Assembly (NCBI RefSeq): GCF_015533855.1
Contig: NZ_AP024154.1
Location: 127,001-191,000 of the forward strand
DNA: 64,000 nt
DNA from: Echinicola sp. 20G
Lineage (GTDB): Bacteria > Bacteroidota > Bacteroidia > Cytophagales > Cyclobacteriaceae
Direction of reading: 5' to 3'
Shown piece after piece: positions 26,309 to 35,158 of the stretch; position 1 is the stretch's first letter, and each line of letters begins with the position of its first letter. The notes under the pieces were generated by a model, which was not told the DNA's origin, did not search any database, and saw only the letters and a list, made by a program, of their open reading frames with translations. The translations under genes were made by a program, and so were the position numbers.

Positions 26309-27892
26309 TTATAGTGGAATATTACCATGTTTCTTTTTGGGAAGAACATCCACTTTGTTTTGAAGCATCTTAAATCCACTGATCAATTTCTGCCTGGTGG
26401 TCGATGGAACAATCACTTCATCAATATACCCTCTGTGGGCCGCCTTGTAAGGATTGGCAAATTTTCTGGTGTATTCATCAATTTTCTCCTGAAGTTTTTC
26501 TTCTGGATCATCAGATTTTGCGATCTCCTTCCTGAAAATAATTTCTGAAGCTCCTTTCGCACCCATTACCGCAATTTCTGCTGTTGGCCAGGCAAAATTA
26601 AGGTCAGCGCCAATATGCTTGGAATTCATCACATCATAAGCTCCTCCGTAGGCCTTACGGGTAATCACAGTAATTCGCGGAACGGTAGCTTCTGAAAAAG
26701 CATAAAGCAACTTGGCTCCATTGGTAATAATACCATTCCATTCCTGATCTGTACCCGGCAAGAAACCAGGGACATCGACCAACACCAAAAGTGGCACGTT
26801 GAAACAATCACAAAACCGAACAAAACGTGCTGCCTTGACAGAAGCGTCATTATCCAATACCCCGGCCAAAGACTGTGGCTGATTACCGACCACTCCTACA
26901 CTCCGTCCAGCAATTCTTGCAAAGCCCACCACCATATTATCCGCAAAATTCTTGTGTACTTCTAAAAATGAATCTTCATCTACAATCCCATGAACAACCT
27001 CTCGCATATCATATGGATGATTAGGGTTTTCAGGAATTACACTATCCAATATTTTCCTTGATTCATCATCTTTCAAATCATAAGGATAAACGGGCGCATC
27101 ATCTTCACAGTTTTGAGGGATATAACTCAGAATACTTTTAATATGTTTGATACAATCCACTTCATTCGCACATGAAAAGTGGGTCACGCCGCTTTTCACG
27201 CTGTGGGCACTTGCTCCACCTAACTCTTCTGCAGTTACGTTCTCTTGGGTGACCGTCTTCACTACATTTGGGCCAGTTACAAACATATAAGATGTTTCTT
27301 CCACCATAAGTATAAAATCCGTTATAGCGGGAGAGTAAACAGCTCCTCCAGCACATGGCCCCATCACCGCTGAAATTTGGGGAATCACACCTGAAGCTAA
27401 GGTGTTGCGATAAAAAATATCTGCATACCCACCTAGAGAGTTTACACCTTCTTGAATCCTAGCCCCACCGGAATCATTCAACCCAATAACAGGGGCGCCA
27501 TTCTTCATGGCCATATCCATAATTTTACAAATTTTCTCAGCATGGGTCTCAGAAAGAGAACCTCCAAAAACAGTGAAATCTTGAGAAAACACATAGGTCA
27601 ACCGGCCGTGAATCTCTCCATAACCTGTTATCACTCCATCGCCCAGATAGTATTCCTTATCCAAGCCAAAATCCTTACAGCGGTGCATCACGAATTTATC
27701 AATCTCCTGAAAAGTCCCTTCATCCAGCAATAAATGAATCCGTTCTCTTGCAGTTAGCTTACCCTTTTTGTGCTGAGCAGCTATTCTGTCCTTTCCTCCC
27801 CCCAACAAAGCTTCTTGATTCTTTTTTTCCAATAACGCCAGTTTCTCTTTATTTCCCGGCAATGTATACACACCTTTTGTTGAACTTTTCAT
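26309..27892 (-). CDS. Acyl-CoA carboxylase beta (carboxyltransferase) subunit, PccB-like
   Basis: A 527-residue carboxyltransferase with both crotonase-like halves: [19 protein letters not shown] near 44-62, [29 protein letters not shown] in the N-half, and [30 protein letters not shown] and [13 protein letters not shown] in the C-half. It transfers carboxyl from biotin to propionyl-CoA or a similar acyl-CoA. The ending ([11 protein letters not shown]) is typical of PccB. No biotin carboxylase or biotin carrier gene is adjacent; accB and accC lie about 28 kb away, so the partner is unknown. A decarboxylase role is possible. A short frame upstream ends in ATGA overlap with its start. Confidence 0.9.
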   Translation of the reverse strand: MKSSTKGVYTLPGNKEKLALLEKKNQEALLGGGKDRIAAQHKKGKLTARERIHLLLDEGTFQEIDKFVMHRCKDFGLDKEYYLGDGVITGYGEIHGRLTYVFSQDFTVFGGSLSETHAEKICKIMDMAMKNGAPVIGLNDSGGARIQEGVNSLGGYADIFYRNTLASGVIPQISAVMGPCAGGAVYSPAITDFILMVEETSYMFVTGPNVVKTVTQENVTAEELGGASAHSVKSGVTHFSCANEVDCIKHIKSILSYIPQNCEDDAPVYPYDLKDDESRKILDSVIPENPNHPYDMREVVHGIVDEDSFLEVHKNFADNMVVGFARIAGRSVGVVGNQPQSLAGVLDNDASVKAARFVRFCDCFNVPLLVLVDVPGFLPGTDQEWNGIITNGAKLLYAFSEATVPRITVITRKAYGGAYDVMNSKHIGADLNFAWPTAEIAVMGAKGASEIIFRKEIAKSDDPEEKLQEKIDEYTRKFANPYKAAHRGYIDEVIVPSTTRQKLISGFKMLQNKVDVLPKKKHGNIPL

Positions 27893-27978
27893 GGATCTAT
27901 TGTTGTATAATTTTTCTCAAAATATTTTTCAATCTGCTTTAAGGTAAGAAATTTTCCGATGCTTTCTGGCACCTTCAT
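27889..27978 (-). CDS. Possible 29-residue leader or small protein overlapping the PccB-like start
   Basis: An ATG at 27976-27978 opens a 29-codon frame ([20 protein letters not shown]...) whose TGA overlaps the ATG of the carboxylase gene as ATGA. The same frame stays open for 17 codons further upstream with similar composition but no start codon, beginning right after a stop at about 28030. The protein is charged with amphipathic helix potential. I recognise no family. It may be a coupled leader, a real small protein, or the remnant of a gene; non-coding is also possible. Confidence 0.25.
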   Translation of the reverse strand: MKVPESIGKFLTLKQIEKYFEKNYTTIDP

Positions 27979-28092
27979 ACCTCCAAACCCTTCTACATCG
28001 AGTTTATCAATTCCCTCGTATATATCTCATTATTAACATAGAGCTTTTTTAAATAAACTTTATATATTCGCACAACTAAAAATAAGGGCTTA

Positions 28093-29058
28093 ATGACACA
28101 TGAGAAAGTAGCCATTATCGACATGGGCACCAATACATTTCACTTGTTATTGGTTGAATTAACTTCGGAAGGTTTCCAAACCATCTATAAGGAAAAAATC
28201 CCTGTAAAAATTGGGCAGCAAGGTATCAGCAAAAATGCCATTCACCCTGATGCCCAAAAAAGAGCCATGCATACCATCGGCCATTTCAGGAATTTGATCA
28301 ATGGAGAGGAGATCCAAAAAGTATATGCTTTCGCTACCAGTGCCGTTAGAAGTGCCACCAATGGCCCAGCCTTGGTTCAGGAAATAAAGGAAAAATTTGA
28401 CATTAAAGTAAATGTCATCGATGGAGAGCAAGAAGCCCAGCTCATCTATGAAGGCATTCGCTTTAGTGGATCGCTTGGAGATGAAAATAGCCTGATGATG
28501 GATATTGGTGGTGGATCTGTTGAATTCATCATTGGCAATGAACAAGAAGCACTTTGGAAACAAAGTTTTGAAATTGGAGGTCAAAGGATGCTGGACTTGT
28601 TCCATTACCATGACCCCATCCATACGGAAGAAGTAACCAAACTGAAGACTTATTTAGAAGAAAGACTCCAGCCTCTTATTACTGCTTTAGAAGTTTATAA
28701 ACCGAAAAGGTTGGTAGGTGCCTCCGGTACTTTTGACACGCTTACCGATATGTACTACGCCTCTGCCCATCGGACCAAAACCAAAACCCAAAAGGTCTTC
28801 CATCTTCCCCGCACAGAGTTTGAATTGCTTGCCCAAAAGCTGGTCACACTTAATAAGGACCAAAGGCTAAAAATACCCGGAATGATCCCCATGAGAGTGG
28901 ACATGATTGTGGTAGCTTCCTGTCTAATTGAATTTATCCTTCAATTTGTAGATGCATCAGAACTTGTTTGCTCCAATTATGCGTTAAAGGAAGGAGTTAT
29001 TGCAAAAATAATCTCAAAACAGCCTATCATTCCTTGCGAAGGCATAGAAAAATCATGA
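28093..29058 (+). CDS. Ppx/GppA family exopolyphosphatase-like phosphatase
   Basis: A 321-residue actin-fold phosphatase with the phosphate loops AIIDMGTNTFHLLLVE at 8-23 and MMDIGGGSVEFIIG near 136-149, plus YAFATSAVRSATNG and LVGASGTFDTL. It corresponds to the short Ppx/GppA form common in Bacteroidota that lacks the C-terminal HD-like domain of E. coli Ppx. It should hydrolyse inorganic polyphosphate or pppGpp; the choice cannot be made from sequence. The upstream sequence has TATATTCG, one base off a TAnnTTTG element. A 7-bp hairpin (29075-29092) separates it from the next gene. Confidence 0.9.
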   Translation: MTHEKVAIIDMGTNTFHLLLVELTSEGFQTIYKEKIPVKIGQQGISKNAIHPDAQKRAMHTIGHFRNLINGEEIQKVYAFATSAVRSATNGPALVQEIKEKFDIKVNVIDGEQEAQLIYEGIRFSGSLGDENSLMMDIGGGSVEFIIGNEQEALWKQSFEIGGQRMLDLFHYHDPIHTEEVTKLKTYLEERLQPLITALEVYKPKRLVGASGTFDTLTDMYYASAHRTKTKTQKVFHLPRTEFELLAQKLVTLNKDQRLKIPGMIPMRVDMIVVASCLIEFILQFVDASELVCSNYALKEGVIAKIISKQPIIPCEGIEKS

Positions 29059-29110
29059 TTTCTAATCAATATCAACTTATCACCGGATAAGTCAAAATAT
29101 ATTTTGCGCC

Positions 29111-30187
29111 ATGAATTTTAACTTTGAAGGATTATTCTCGTTCACGAAGAATATTTTCCTTAAAATCGGATGTCCTGAAAAGGATGCCCAAACTGCTACC
29201 GAAGTCTTATTGTCAGCCGATTTGAGAGGTGTCGACTCTCATGGAGTCGCAAGGCTCTCTGGATATGTCAGGTTATGGGAAGCCGGCCGAATCAATGCCA
29301 CTCCAAATGTACGCGTAGTTCATGAAACACCCAGTACAGCAGTAGTAGATGGTGACGCAGGCTTGGGGCTGGTAGTGGCACCAATAGCCATGCAAATCGC
29401 CATTGAAAAAGCTAAAATTGCAGGTACTGGCTGGGTATCCGTAAAAAACTCCAACCATTATGGCATTGCAGGGCATCATGCCATGCAAGCCTTAAAGGAT
29501 GACATGATAGGTCTTTCCATGACCAACGCAAGCCCTTTGGTAAGCCCTACATTCAGTAAAGAACGCCTTTTAGGCACCAATCCAATTGCTGTTGCTATTC
29601 CTGCCAATGAAGAACCAGCATTTGTTGCAGACATGGCTACTACTACAGCAGCCAATGGAAAACTGGAAATACTACAAAGAAAAGATGAGCAGGCCCCGTC
29701 CGGCTGGATACAAGACAGTGAAGGCCATCCAACCACCAACCCTTATGGCGTAAAAGAAGGAGGAGCCTTATTACCTCTAGGAGGTGATAAGGAACACGGT
29801 TCTCATAAAGGCTATGCTTTAGGGTCTATCGTCGACATCTTCTCAGCTGTGCTTTCAGGAGCCAACTATGGCCCTTGGGTTCCGCCATTTGTTGCATTTC
29901 TCCAGCCAGATCCCAACCCAGTTGGAGACGGCATTGGCCATTTCTTCGGTGCCATGCGTGTAGATGCTTTCAGGCCCGCTGATGAATTTAAAGACCATAT
30001 GGACAACTGGATCAAAAGATTCCGCTCGGCCAAAACAACTCCTGGAAACGAAAAGGTATTGATCCCTGGAGACCCTGAAAGAGAACTGGAGCAAGATAGA
30101 ATGAAAAATGGCATCCCTCTTCTGAAACCTGTAGAAGACGATCTTAGAACCCTTGGAGAAAAATTCGACGTGCCTTTTAAGTTTTAA
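29111..30187 (+). CDS. Ldh family oxidoreductase (malate/L-lactate dehydrogenase type)
   Basis: A 358-residue NAD(P)-dependent dehydrogenase of the MDH2/YlbC superfamily, unrelated to classical lactate dehydrogenase. Conserved segments are DLRGVDSHGVARLSGYVRLW near 37-56, VVDGDAGLG, VKNSNHYGIAGHHAM near 112-126 with the catalytic His, MTNASPLVSPTFSKERLLGTNPIA in parts and the C-terminal LIPGDPERELEQDR. Substrate (malate, lactate, sulfolactate, ureidoglycolate and others) cannot be assigned. It ends before a good terminator and may be co-transcribed with the phosphatase gene, 52 bases upstream. Confidence 0.88.
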   Translation: MNFNFEGLFSFTKNIFLKIGCPEKDAQTATEVLLSADLRGVDSHGVARLSGYVRLWEAGRINATPNVRVVHETPSTAVVDGDAGLGLVVAPIAMQIAIEKAKIAGTGWVSVKNSNHYGIAGHHAMQALKDDMIGLSMTNASPLVSPTFSKERLLGTNPIAVAIPANEEPAFVADMATTTAANGKLEILQRKDEQAPSGWIQDSEGHPTTNPYGVKEGGALLPLGGDKEHGSHKGYALGSIVDIFSAVLSGANYGPWVPPFVAFLQPDPNPVGDGIGHFFGAMRVDAFRPADEFKDHMDNWIKRFRSAKTTPGNEKVLIPGDPERELEQDRMKNGIPLLKPVEDDLRTLGEKFDVPFKF

Positions 30188-30211
30188 ACAATAAATAATT
30201 AACCTTTATTC

Positions 30212-30247
30212 ATCGCTTCTCTGTGATATCAGGGAAGCGATTTTTTC
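30212..30247 (+). terminator. Terminator of the Ldh-type gene
   Basis: ATCGCTTC...GAAGCGAT arms (30212-30241) with an inner CTG/CAG pair, followed by TTTTTTCTTTTT on the plus strand. Confidence 0.85.
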
Positions 30248-30302
30248 TTTTTGTAAAGCATTTGTTTTGGAAAATTCAATTGATTTTTCATAACTTATCC
30301 AC

Positions 30303-30794
30303 ATGTCAAAATTCCATCATTACCAGACCGTTTTGGAGTGGACCGGCAATACAGGCATGGGCACTCGGGGCTATTTGGCCTACCAAAGAAACTTTGAAAT
30401 CACGGCAGAAGGCAAGCCCCACCTCTCGGGAAGCTCAGACCCACATTTTAGAGGAGATAAAAGCAAATACAATCCAGAGGAACTTTTTCTGGCCAGTATT
30501 TCCTCTTGTCACATGCTTTGGTATCTTCACTTATGCGCCGAAGCAGGTGTAAGCGTGACAACTTATGAAGACCATTCCGAAGGGATTATGCAGGAGAATA
30601 AAAACGGCTCAGGTCAATTCAATGAAGTAGTACTATATCCAGTGGTGACAGTTGAAAATGAAAGCATGAAACCCAAGGCCATGTCACTGCATGAAGAGGC
30701 TCACAAACATTGTTTTATTGCCAATAGCTGCAATTTTCCCATTCGGCATAAACCTGTGGTGAGAATAGCCCAGAAACATTCTTTAGACAAATAA
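30303..30794 (+). CDS. OsmC/Ohr family peroxiredoxin-like protein
   Basis: A 163-residue OsmC-fold protein. The N-terminus (HHYQTVLEWTGNTGMGTRGY) and SGSSDPHFRGDKSKYNPEELFLASISSCHMLWYL region carry the first cysteine at 69. A second cysteine in HKHCFIANSCNF lies near residue 136, with another at 142. OsmC proteins reduce organic hydroperoxides with a Cys pair. The extra cysteine is unusual but harmless to the call. A nearly equal frame starting at 30223 in another phase is a shadow. It converges with the guanylyltransferase gene, 14 bases away, without an obvious terminator. Confidence 0.9.
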   Translation: MSKFHHYQTVLEWTGNTGMGTRGYLAYQRNFEITAEGKPHLSGSSDPHFRGDKSKYNPEELFLASISSCHMLWYLHLCAEAGVSVTTYEDHSEGIMQENKNGSGQFNEVVLYPVVTVENESMKPKAMSLHEEAHKHCFIANSCNFPIRHKPVVRIAQKHSLDK

Positions 30795-30808
30795 CTGGAG
30801 AGGTCTTT

Positions 30809-31885
30809 CTAAATATAATCTTCACCTTTGTTCTTTGCATCTGCAACAAACTCCTTGAACTTATTTTCAGCATCAAGCTTACAGATCAAGATCACATTCT
30901 CAGATTCATTGATCAAGTAATTATCCAAGCCATGAACAACCACAAGCTTTTGTGGGGACACTTTGATATAGCTGTTTGTGGTGTCATACAACACCGCATT
31001 GGCATCAACAACATTATTATTCTTATCTCTCTCCTTGAGTTGGTGAATACTCAACCATGAGCCCAGGTCTGACCACCCAAAATCACCGAGCAACAAATAA
31101 ACTTCATCCGACTTTTCCATAATGCCCAAATCAATGGAGACATTCTTCACAAGAGAATAAGCGCGCTTAATAAACCCGGATTCATCTGTAGAATCATAGA
31201 ATTCCATTCCCTCTTCAAACACTTCAGCCATCTCAGGCAAATGCTTTTCAAAAGCCCTAATAATTGATTCATTTTTCCAAATGAACATCCCACTGTTCCA
31301 AACAAAATCACCACTCTCCAAAAACGTTTTGGCAAGCTTTTTAGTAGGCTTTTCTGTAAAAGTCTTTACCTTTTTGACCAAACCTAACTTAGGCTTCTCG
31401 ATGTATTGGATATATCCATAACCTGTCTCTGGCCTATTGGGTTTGATGCCAATGGTAATTAAATGATGAGCTTTTTCAGCCTCCTTAAGTCCTTGCTTGA
31501 TCTTTTGCTGAAATGGTAATTCATTTATCACCAAATGGTCGGAAGGAGTTACAATTACCCTGGCATTGGGATCTTTTTTCTTAATTTTATAGCTGGCATA
31601 AGCGATACAGTTAGCCGTATTTCTCCTCAATGGCTCTCCCAAAATTTGTTCATCAGAAATTTCCGGCAACTGTTCCTTTACGATATCTACATACATTTTA
31701 TTGGTAACCACCAAAAAAAGTTTGGGATCCGAAAACTTCACAAAACGGTCAAAAGTCATTTGCAGCAAAGTCCTGCCTGTGCCTAAAATATCTAAAAATT
31801 GTTTGGGGTAATTGTTTCTACTATATGGCCAAAATTTAGAACCAATTCCTCCGGCAAGTACTACAATATATGGTTTATTTTGCAT
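30809..31885 (-). CDS. Mannose-1-phosphate guanylyltransferase
   Basis: Forms GDP-mannose from GTP and mannose-1-phosphate for polysaccharide or LPS synthesis. The 358-residue protein begins with the nucleotidyltransferase signature VVLAGGIGSKFWPYSR near 8-23 followed by NYPKQFLDILG; the usual GGxGTRLWPLSR is slightly altered (SKF). It shows PLRRNTANCIAYA, TPSDHLV, KPNRPETGYGYIQY, FTEKP, WNSGMFIWK and the LGDFGWSDLGSW segment, as expected. It lacks the C-terminal isomerase domain of the long ManC type. It follows kdsD by nine bases on the same strand, so both belong to an envelope-sugar unit. Confidence 0.93.
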   Translation of the reverse strand: MQNKPYIVVLAGGIGSKFWPYSRNNYPKQFLDILGTGRTLLQMTFDRFVKFSDPKLFLVVTNKMYVDIVKEQLPEISDEQILGEPLRRNTANCIAYASYKIKKKDPNARVIVTPSDHLVINELPFQQKIKQGLKEAEKAHHLITIGIKPNRPETGYGYIQYIEKPKLGLVKKVKTFTEKPTKKLAKTFLESGDFVWNSGMFIWKNESIIRAFEKHLPEMAEVFEEGMEFYDSTDESGFIKRAYSLVKNVSIDLGIMEKSDEVYLLLGDFGWSDLGSWLSIHQLKERDKNNNVVDANAVLYDTTNSYIKVSPQKLVVVHGLDNYLINESENVILICKLDAENKFKEFVADAKNKGEDYI

Positions 31886-31894
31886 AATTTTTTT

Positions 31895-32863
31895 TTAAAC
31901 AATCCCCTCCTTCATTAAATCATGAATATGAATAAAGCCCAAAAGGCTTTCCTTTTTCATGACAACAAGCTGAGTGATATTATGCTCTTTCATCTTGTTC
32001 AAAGCCCTGATGGCATATTCTTTATGTTCAATGGTTTTTGGGTTTTTCGTCATAATGTCTTTTGCTTTCACTTGGCTAAGGTCCTCTCCTTTTTCCAGCA
32101 TTCTCCTTAAATCCCCATCAGTAACAATCCCAACCAAATTTTGTGCTTCATTTAAAACTGCCGTAGCCCCAAGTCTTTTACCACTAATTTCTAAAATAAC
32201 TTCCTTTAGATCTGCCGTTTCTTTCACCACCGGCACAGATTCTTTTACCACCAAATCGTCTACAGTAAGATACAATTGCTTGCCCAGCGATCCTCCAGGA
32301 TGGTACTTGGCAAAATCATCACTACTAAATCCTCTAGCTTCCAGAAGACAGACAGCCAATGCATCACCCATAGCCATATGGGCCGTGGTACTGGTTGTGG
32401 GGGCTAAATTTAATGGGCAAGCCTCGGCTTTAATCGTTGCATTCAAAACAAAATCTGCATGGTCAGCAAGATAACTATCGGTATTGCTCACCAATGCCAC
32501 TAGTTTGGACCCCATCCTTTTCAGCATGGGTACTAAAACTTTTATTTCTGGCGTATTACCACTCTTCGAAATACAAATTACAAAATCTTCCTTTTGAATC
32601 ATACCCAAATCTCCATGAATAGCATCCGCTGCGTGCATAAATAATGCGGGCGTACCAGTCGAGTTTAGGGTGGCTACAATTTTTGTAGCCACGATGGCAC
32701 TCTTCCCAACCCCGGTAATCACCACACGTCCGTTTGAATTCAGGATTTCAGTTACACAAGACTCAAAATCTTCATCAATATTATTGGCTAAATTCTGTAC
32801 CGCTTCTGCTTCTGTCTGAAGAACTTTTATGGCGCTGTTTTTAATATTTTTTATTATATTCAA
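31895..32863 (-). CDS. kdsD: D-arabinose-5-phosphate isomerase (KdsD/KpsF family)
   Basis: Interconverts ribulose-5-phosphate and arabinose-5-phosphate, the first step toward Kdo of LPS. The 322 residues contain an N-terminal SIS domain (RVVITGVGKSAIVATKIVATLNSTG in parts near 46-69; ISKSGNTPEIKVLVPMLKRMG) and LAPTTSTTAHMAMGDALAVCLL, then two CBS domains from about 200 to the C-terminus. This is the standard layout. It is divergent from recQ with two overlapping -7 elements between them, and leads the guanylyltransferase gene. Confidence 0.93.
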   Translation of the reverse strand: MNIIKNIKNSAIKVLQTEAEAVQNLANNIDEDFESCVTEILNSNGRVVITGVGKSAIVATKIVATLNSTGTPALFMHAADAIHGDLGMIQKEDFVICISKSGNTPEIKVLVPMLKRMGSKLVALVSNTDSYLADHADFVLNATIKAEACPLNLAPTTSTTAHMAMGDALAVCLLEARGFSSDDFAKYHPGGSLGKQLYLTVDDLVVKESVPVVKETADLKEVILEISGKRLGATAVLNEAQNLVGIVTDGDLRRMLEKGEDLSQVKAKDIMTKNPKTIEHKEYAIRALNKMKEHNITQLVVMKKESLLGFIHIHDLMKEGIV

Positions 32864-32882
32864 TTTTACCGAGGGTTATTAT

Positions 32883-32890
32883 TAAATTTG
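32883..32890 (+). promoter_or_regulatory. Candidate -7 element for recQ
   Basis: TAAATTTG fits TAnnTTTG, 73 bases before the recQ GTG start. No good -33 element is visible. Confidence 0.35.
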
Positions 32891-32892
32891 TA

Positions 32893-32900
32893 CAAAGGTA
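32893..32900 (-). promoter_or_regulatory. Candidate -7 element for kdsD
   Basis: TACCTTTG on the minus strand fits TAnnTTTG, 30 bases before the kdsD start, two bases from the recQ element, so the divergent promoters would overlap. Confidence 0.4.
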
Positions 32901-32963
32901 AAATTATTTACTTTAATTATTTAATGAAAAGCATTCGGCACATCATTAAAAAGACAGAATGGA

Positions 32964-35141
32964 GTGGATATAAAAGTTAAAGAAAACCTCAAGAAGATTT
33001 TTGGCTTCAATCAATTCAGAGGTAACCAGGAAGCTATAGTTGATAATATTCTGCATGGCAACAACACCTTTGTCATCATGCCCACAGGCGCAGGAAAATC
33101 ACTATGTTATCAACTCCCGGCCGTCACCAGTGAAGGAACGGCTATTGTTATTTCTCCATTGATCGCCTTGATGAAAAACCAGGTAGATCAGTTAAATGCT
33201 TTTGGCATCAATGCCCACTTCCTAAACTCAACTTTGAGCAAATCAGAGTCAAACAGGGTAAAAAAAGAAGTCCTTTCCGGAGCCACCCAGTTACTGTACG
33301 TAGCACCTGAATCTCTCACCAAAGAAGAAAATATTGAATTCCTAAAATCAGCCAAACTGTGTTTTGTAGCCATAGATGAGGCACACTGTATTTCAGAATG
33401 GGGACATGATTTCAGACCAGAATATAGAAAAATAAAATCCATCATTGGTCAGATAGGGAACAACCTTCCGATCATAGCTCTCACGGCCACAGCCACTCCA
33501 AAAGTTCAGCAAGACATCCAACGTAACCTGAACATGGAAGAAGCTGATTTGTTCAAATCTTCCTTTAACCGAACCAACCTGTATTATGAGGTTCGGCCAA
33601 AAGTCAAAAATGACACTAAAAAACAACTGATCAAGTATGTAAAGTCCCACAAAGGGAAATCTGGAATCATATATTGCTTGAGCCGTAAAAAAGTAGAAGA
33701 AATAGCTGAACTGCTTAAGGTAAACGGGATCAATGCAGCGCCTTACCATGCAGGACTTGAATCAGCAACAAGAATCAAAAACCAAGACGACTTCTTGAAT
33801 GAAGAAGTGGATGTAGTCGTGGCCACGATTGCGTTTGGAATGGGCATAGACAAGCCCGACGTTCGCTATGTCATTCATTATGACGTCCCAAAATCTCTGG
33901 AAGGTTATTACCAAGAAACCGGACGGGCAGGAAGGGATGGACTGGAGGGACATTGCTTGATGTTCTACAAGTATGATGACATCATCAAGCTTGAAAAATT
34001 TAACAAGGACAAGCCTGTCAACGAAAGGGAAAATGCCAAAGTACTTTTACAGGAAATGGCAGCCTATGCAGAAAGTTCGGTATGTAGAAGAAGGGTCTTG
34101 CTCCACTATTTTGGAGAAAGTCTCAATGAGGACTGTGGTTTTTGTGACAATTGTAAAAAGAAAAAAGAGTCCTTTGATGGACAAAAAGATATTCAAATAG
34201 CCATAGAGGCTGTAAAAGAGACCAACCAAAGATTCAGTCTCGAGCATGTTGTCAATGTCATCCGTGGTGAGCAAAACGAATACATGGAAAGCTACAATCA
34301 CGACAGCCTCAAAGTTTTTGGTGAAGGCCAAGACTCTGATGAAAGACATTGGAAATCTGTTATTAGGCAAGCCATGATCCTTGGCTTTCTGGAGAAAGAC
34401 ATCGAAAACTACGGTGTCATCAAGCTCTCCCCAATCAGTGAGGAGTTTTTGAATTCTCCTCATGAAGTTATGCTAAGTAAAGATCATGATTTTGAAGAGA
34501 TGATCGAAAACGATGAAGCCGAAGAAATCAGCAATTCCAACAAAGCTTATGATGAAAAGCTTTTTGAACTGCTCAAAACAGAAAGAAAAAAAGTAGCTAA
34601 ATCCAAAGGACTACCTCCTTATGTGATCTTCCAAGACCCTTCTTTGGAAGAAATGGCGACCGTATACCCTACCACCAAGGAAGAACTTGCCCAAATTAAT
34701 GGGGTTGGTATGGGAAAAGTCGCTAAATTTGGGGCTCCGTTTCTGAAACTAATAGAGAGTTACGTTGAGGAAAACGACATTATTACTGCTTCGGATGTTG
34801 TGGTTAAAACAGCAGGCACTCGCTCCAAAGTTAAAATCTCCATCATCCAACAAGTGGACAGGAAAGTCGATTTAGACGAAATCGCCTCCAACCTGAACAT
34901 AAGTATGACGGAGCTGCTTCAAGAAATAGAGCAAATCATCTATAGTGGAACCAAATTGAACATCAATTACTATATCCAAAATATCATGGATGAGGACAGG
35001 GAAGACACCCTTCACGACTATTTCATGTCAGCTGAGACAGACAACATCAGAGAGGCACTAAGCGAACTTGAAGACGAAGATTTTGGTGAAGAAGAAATCC
35101 GAGTCTACAGGATCAAGTTCATTTCAGACCATGCCAATTAA
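32964..35141 (+). CDS. recQ: ATP-dependent DNA helicase RecQ
   Basis: A 725-residue 3'-5' DNA helicase for recombination and fork repair. Helicase motifs run from FNQFRGNQEAIV and MPTGAGKSLCYQLP near 36-49 through AIDEAHCISEWGHDFRPEY and ALTATATPKV to GIDKPDVRYVIHYDVPKS and YYQETGRAGRDG. The zinc-binding RQC part shows CRRRVLLHYFGE and CGFCDNCKKKK. An HRDC domain follows near 530-595 and an extra C-terminal winged-helix-like tail is usual for Bacteroidota. The start is GTG at 32964; the nearby ATG at 32959 is out of frame and stops at once. It is 17 bases from purD. Confidence 0.96.
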   Translation: MDIKVKENLKKIFGFNQFRGNQEAIVDNILHGNNTFVIMPTGAGKSLCYQLPAVTSEGTAIVISPLIALMKNQVDQLNAFGINAHFLNSTLSKSESNRVKKEVLSGATQLLYVAPESLTKEENIEFLKSAKLCFVAIDEAHCISEWGHDFRPEYRKIKSIIGQIGNNLPIIALTATATPKVQQDIQRNLNMEEADLFKSSFNRTNLYYEVRPKVKNDTKKQLIKYVKSHKGKSGIIYCLSRKKVEEIAELLKVNGINAAPYHAGLESATRIKNQDDFLNEEVDVVVATIAFGMGIDKPDVRYVIHYDVPKSLEGYYQETGRAGRDGLEGHCLMFYKYDDIIKLEKFNKDKPVNERENAKVLLQEMAAYAESSVCRRRVLLHYFGESLNEDCGFCDNCKKKKESFDGQKDIQIAIEAVKETNQRFSLEHVVNVIRGEQNEYMESYNHDSLKVFGEGQDSDERHWKSVIRQAMILGFLEKDIENYGVIKLSPISEEFLNSPHEVMLSKDHDFEEMIENDEAEEISNSNKAYDEKLFELLKTERKKVAKSKGLPPYVIFQDPSLEEMATVYPTTKEELAQINGVGMGKVAKFGAPFLKLIESYVEENDIITASDVVVKTAGTRSKVKISIIQQVDRKVDLDEIASNLNISMTELLQEIEQIIYSGTKLNINYYIQNIMDEDREDTLHDYFMSAETDNIREALSELEDEDFGEEEIRVYRIKFISDHAN

Positions 35142-35158
35142 AAATTAGATTTAAATTC

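Noticed and set aside
29075..29092. ACTTATC/GATAAGT hairpin before the Ldh-type gene
   Set aside because: Only seven bases per arm with no T-run; may be chance and is mentioned only in the neighbouring gene entry.
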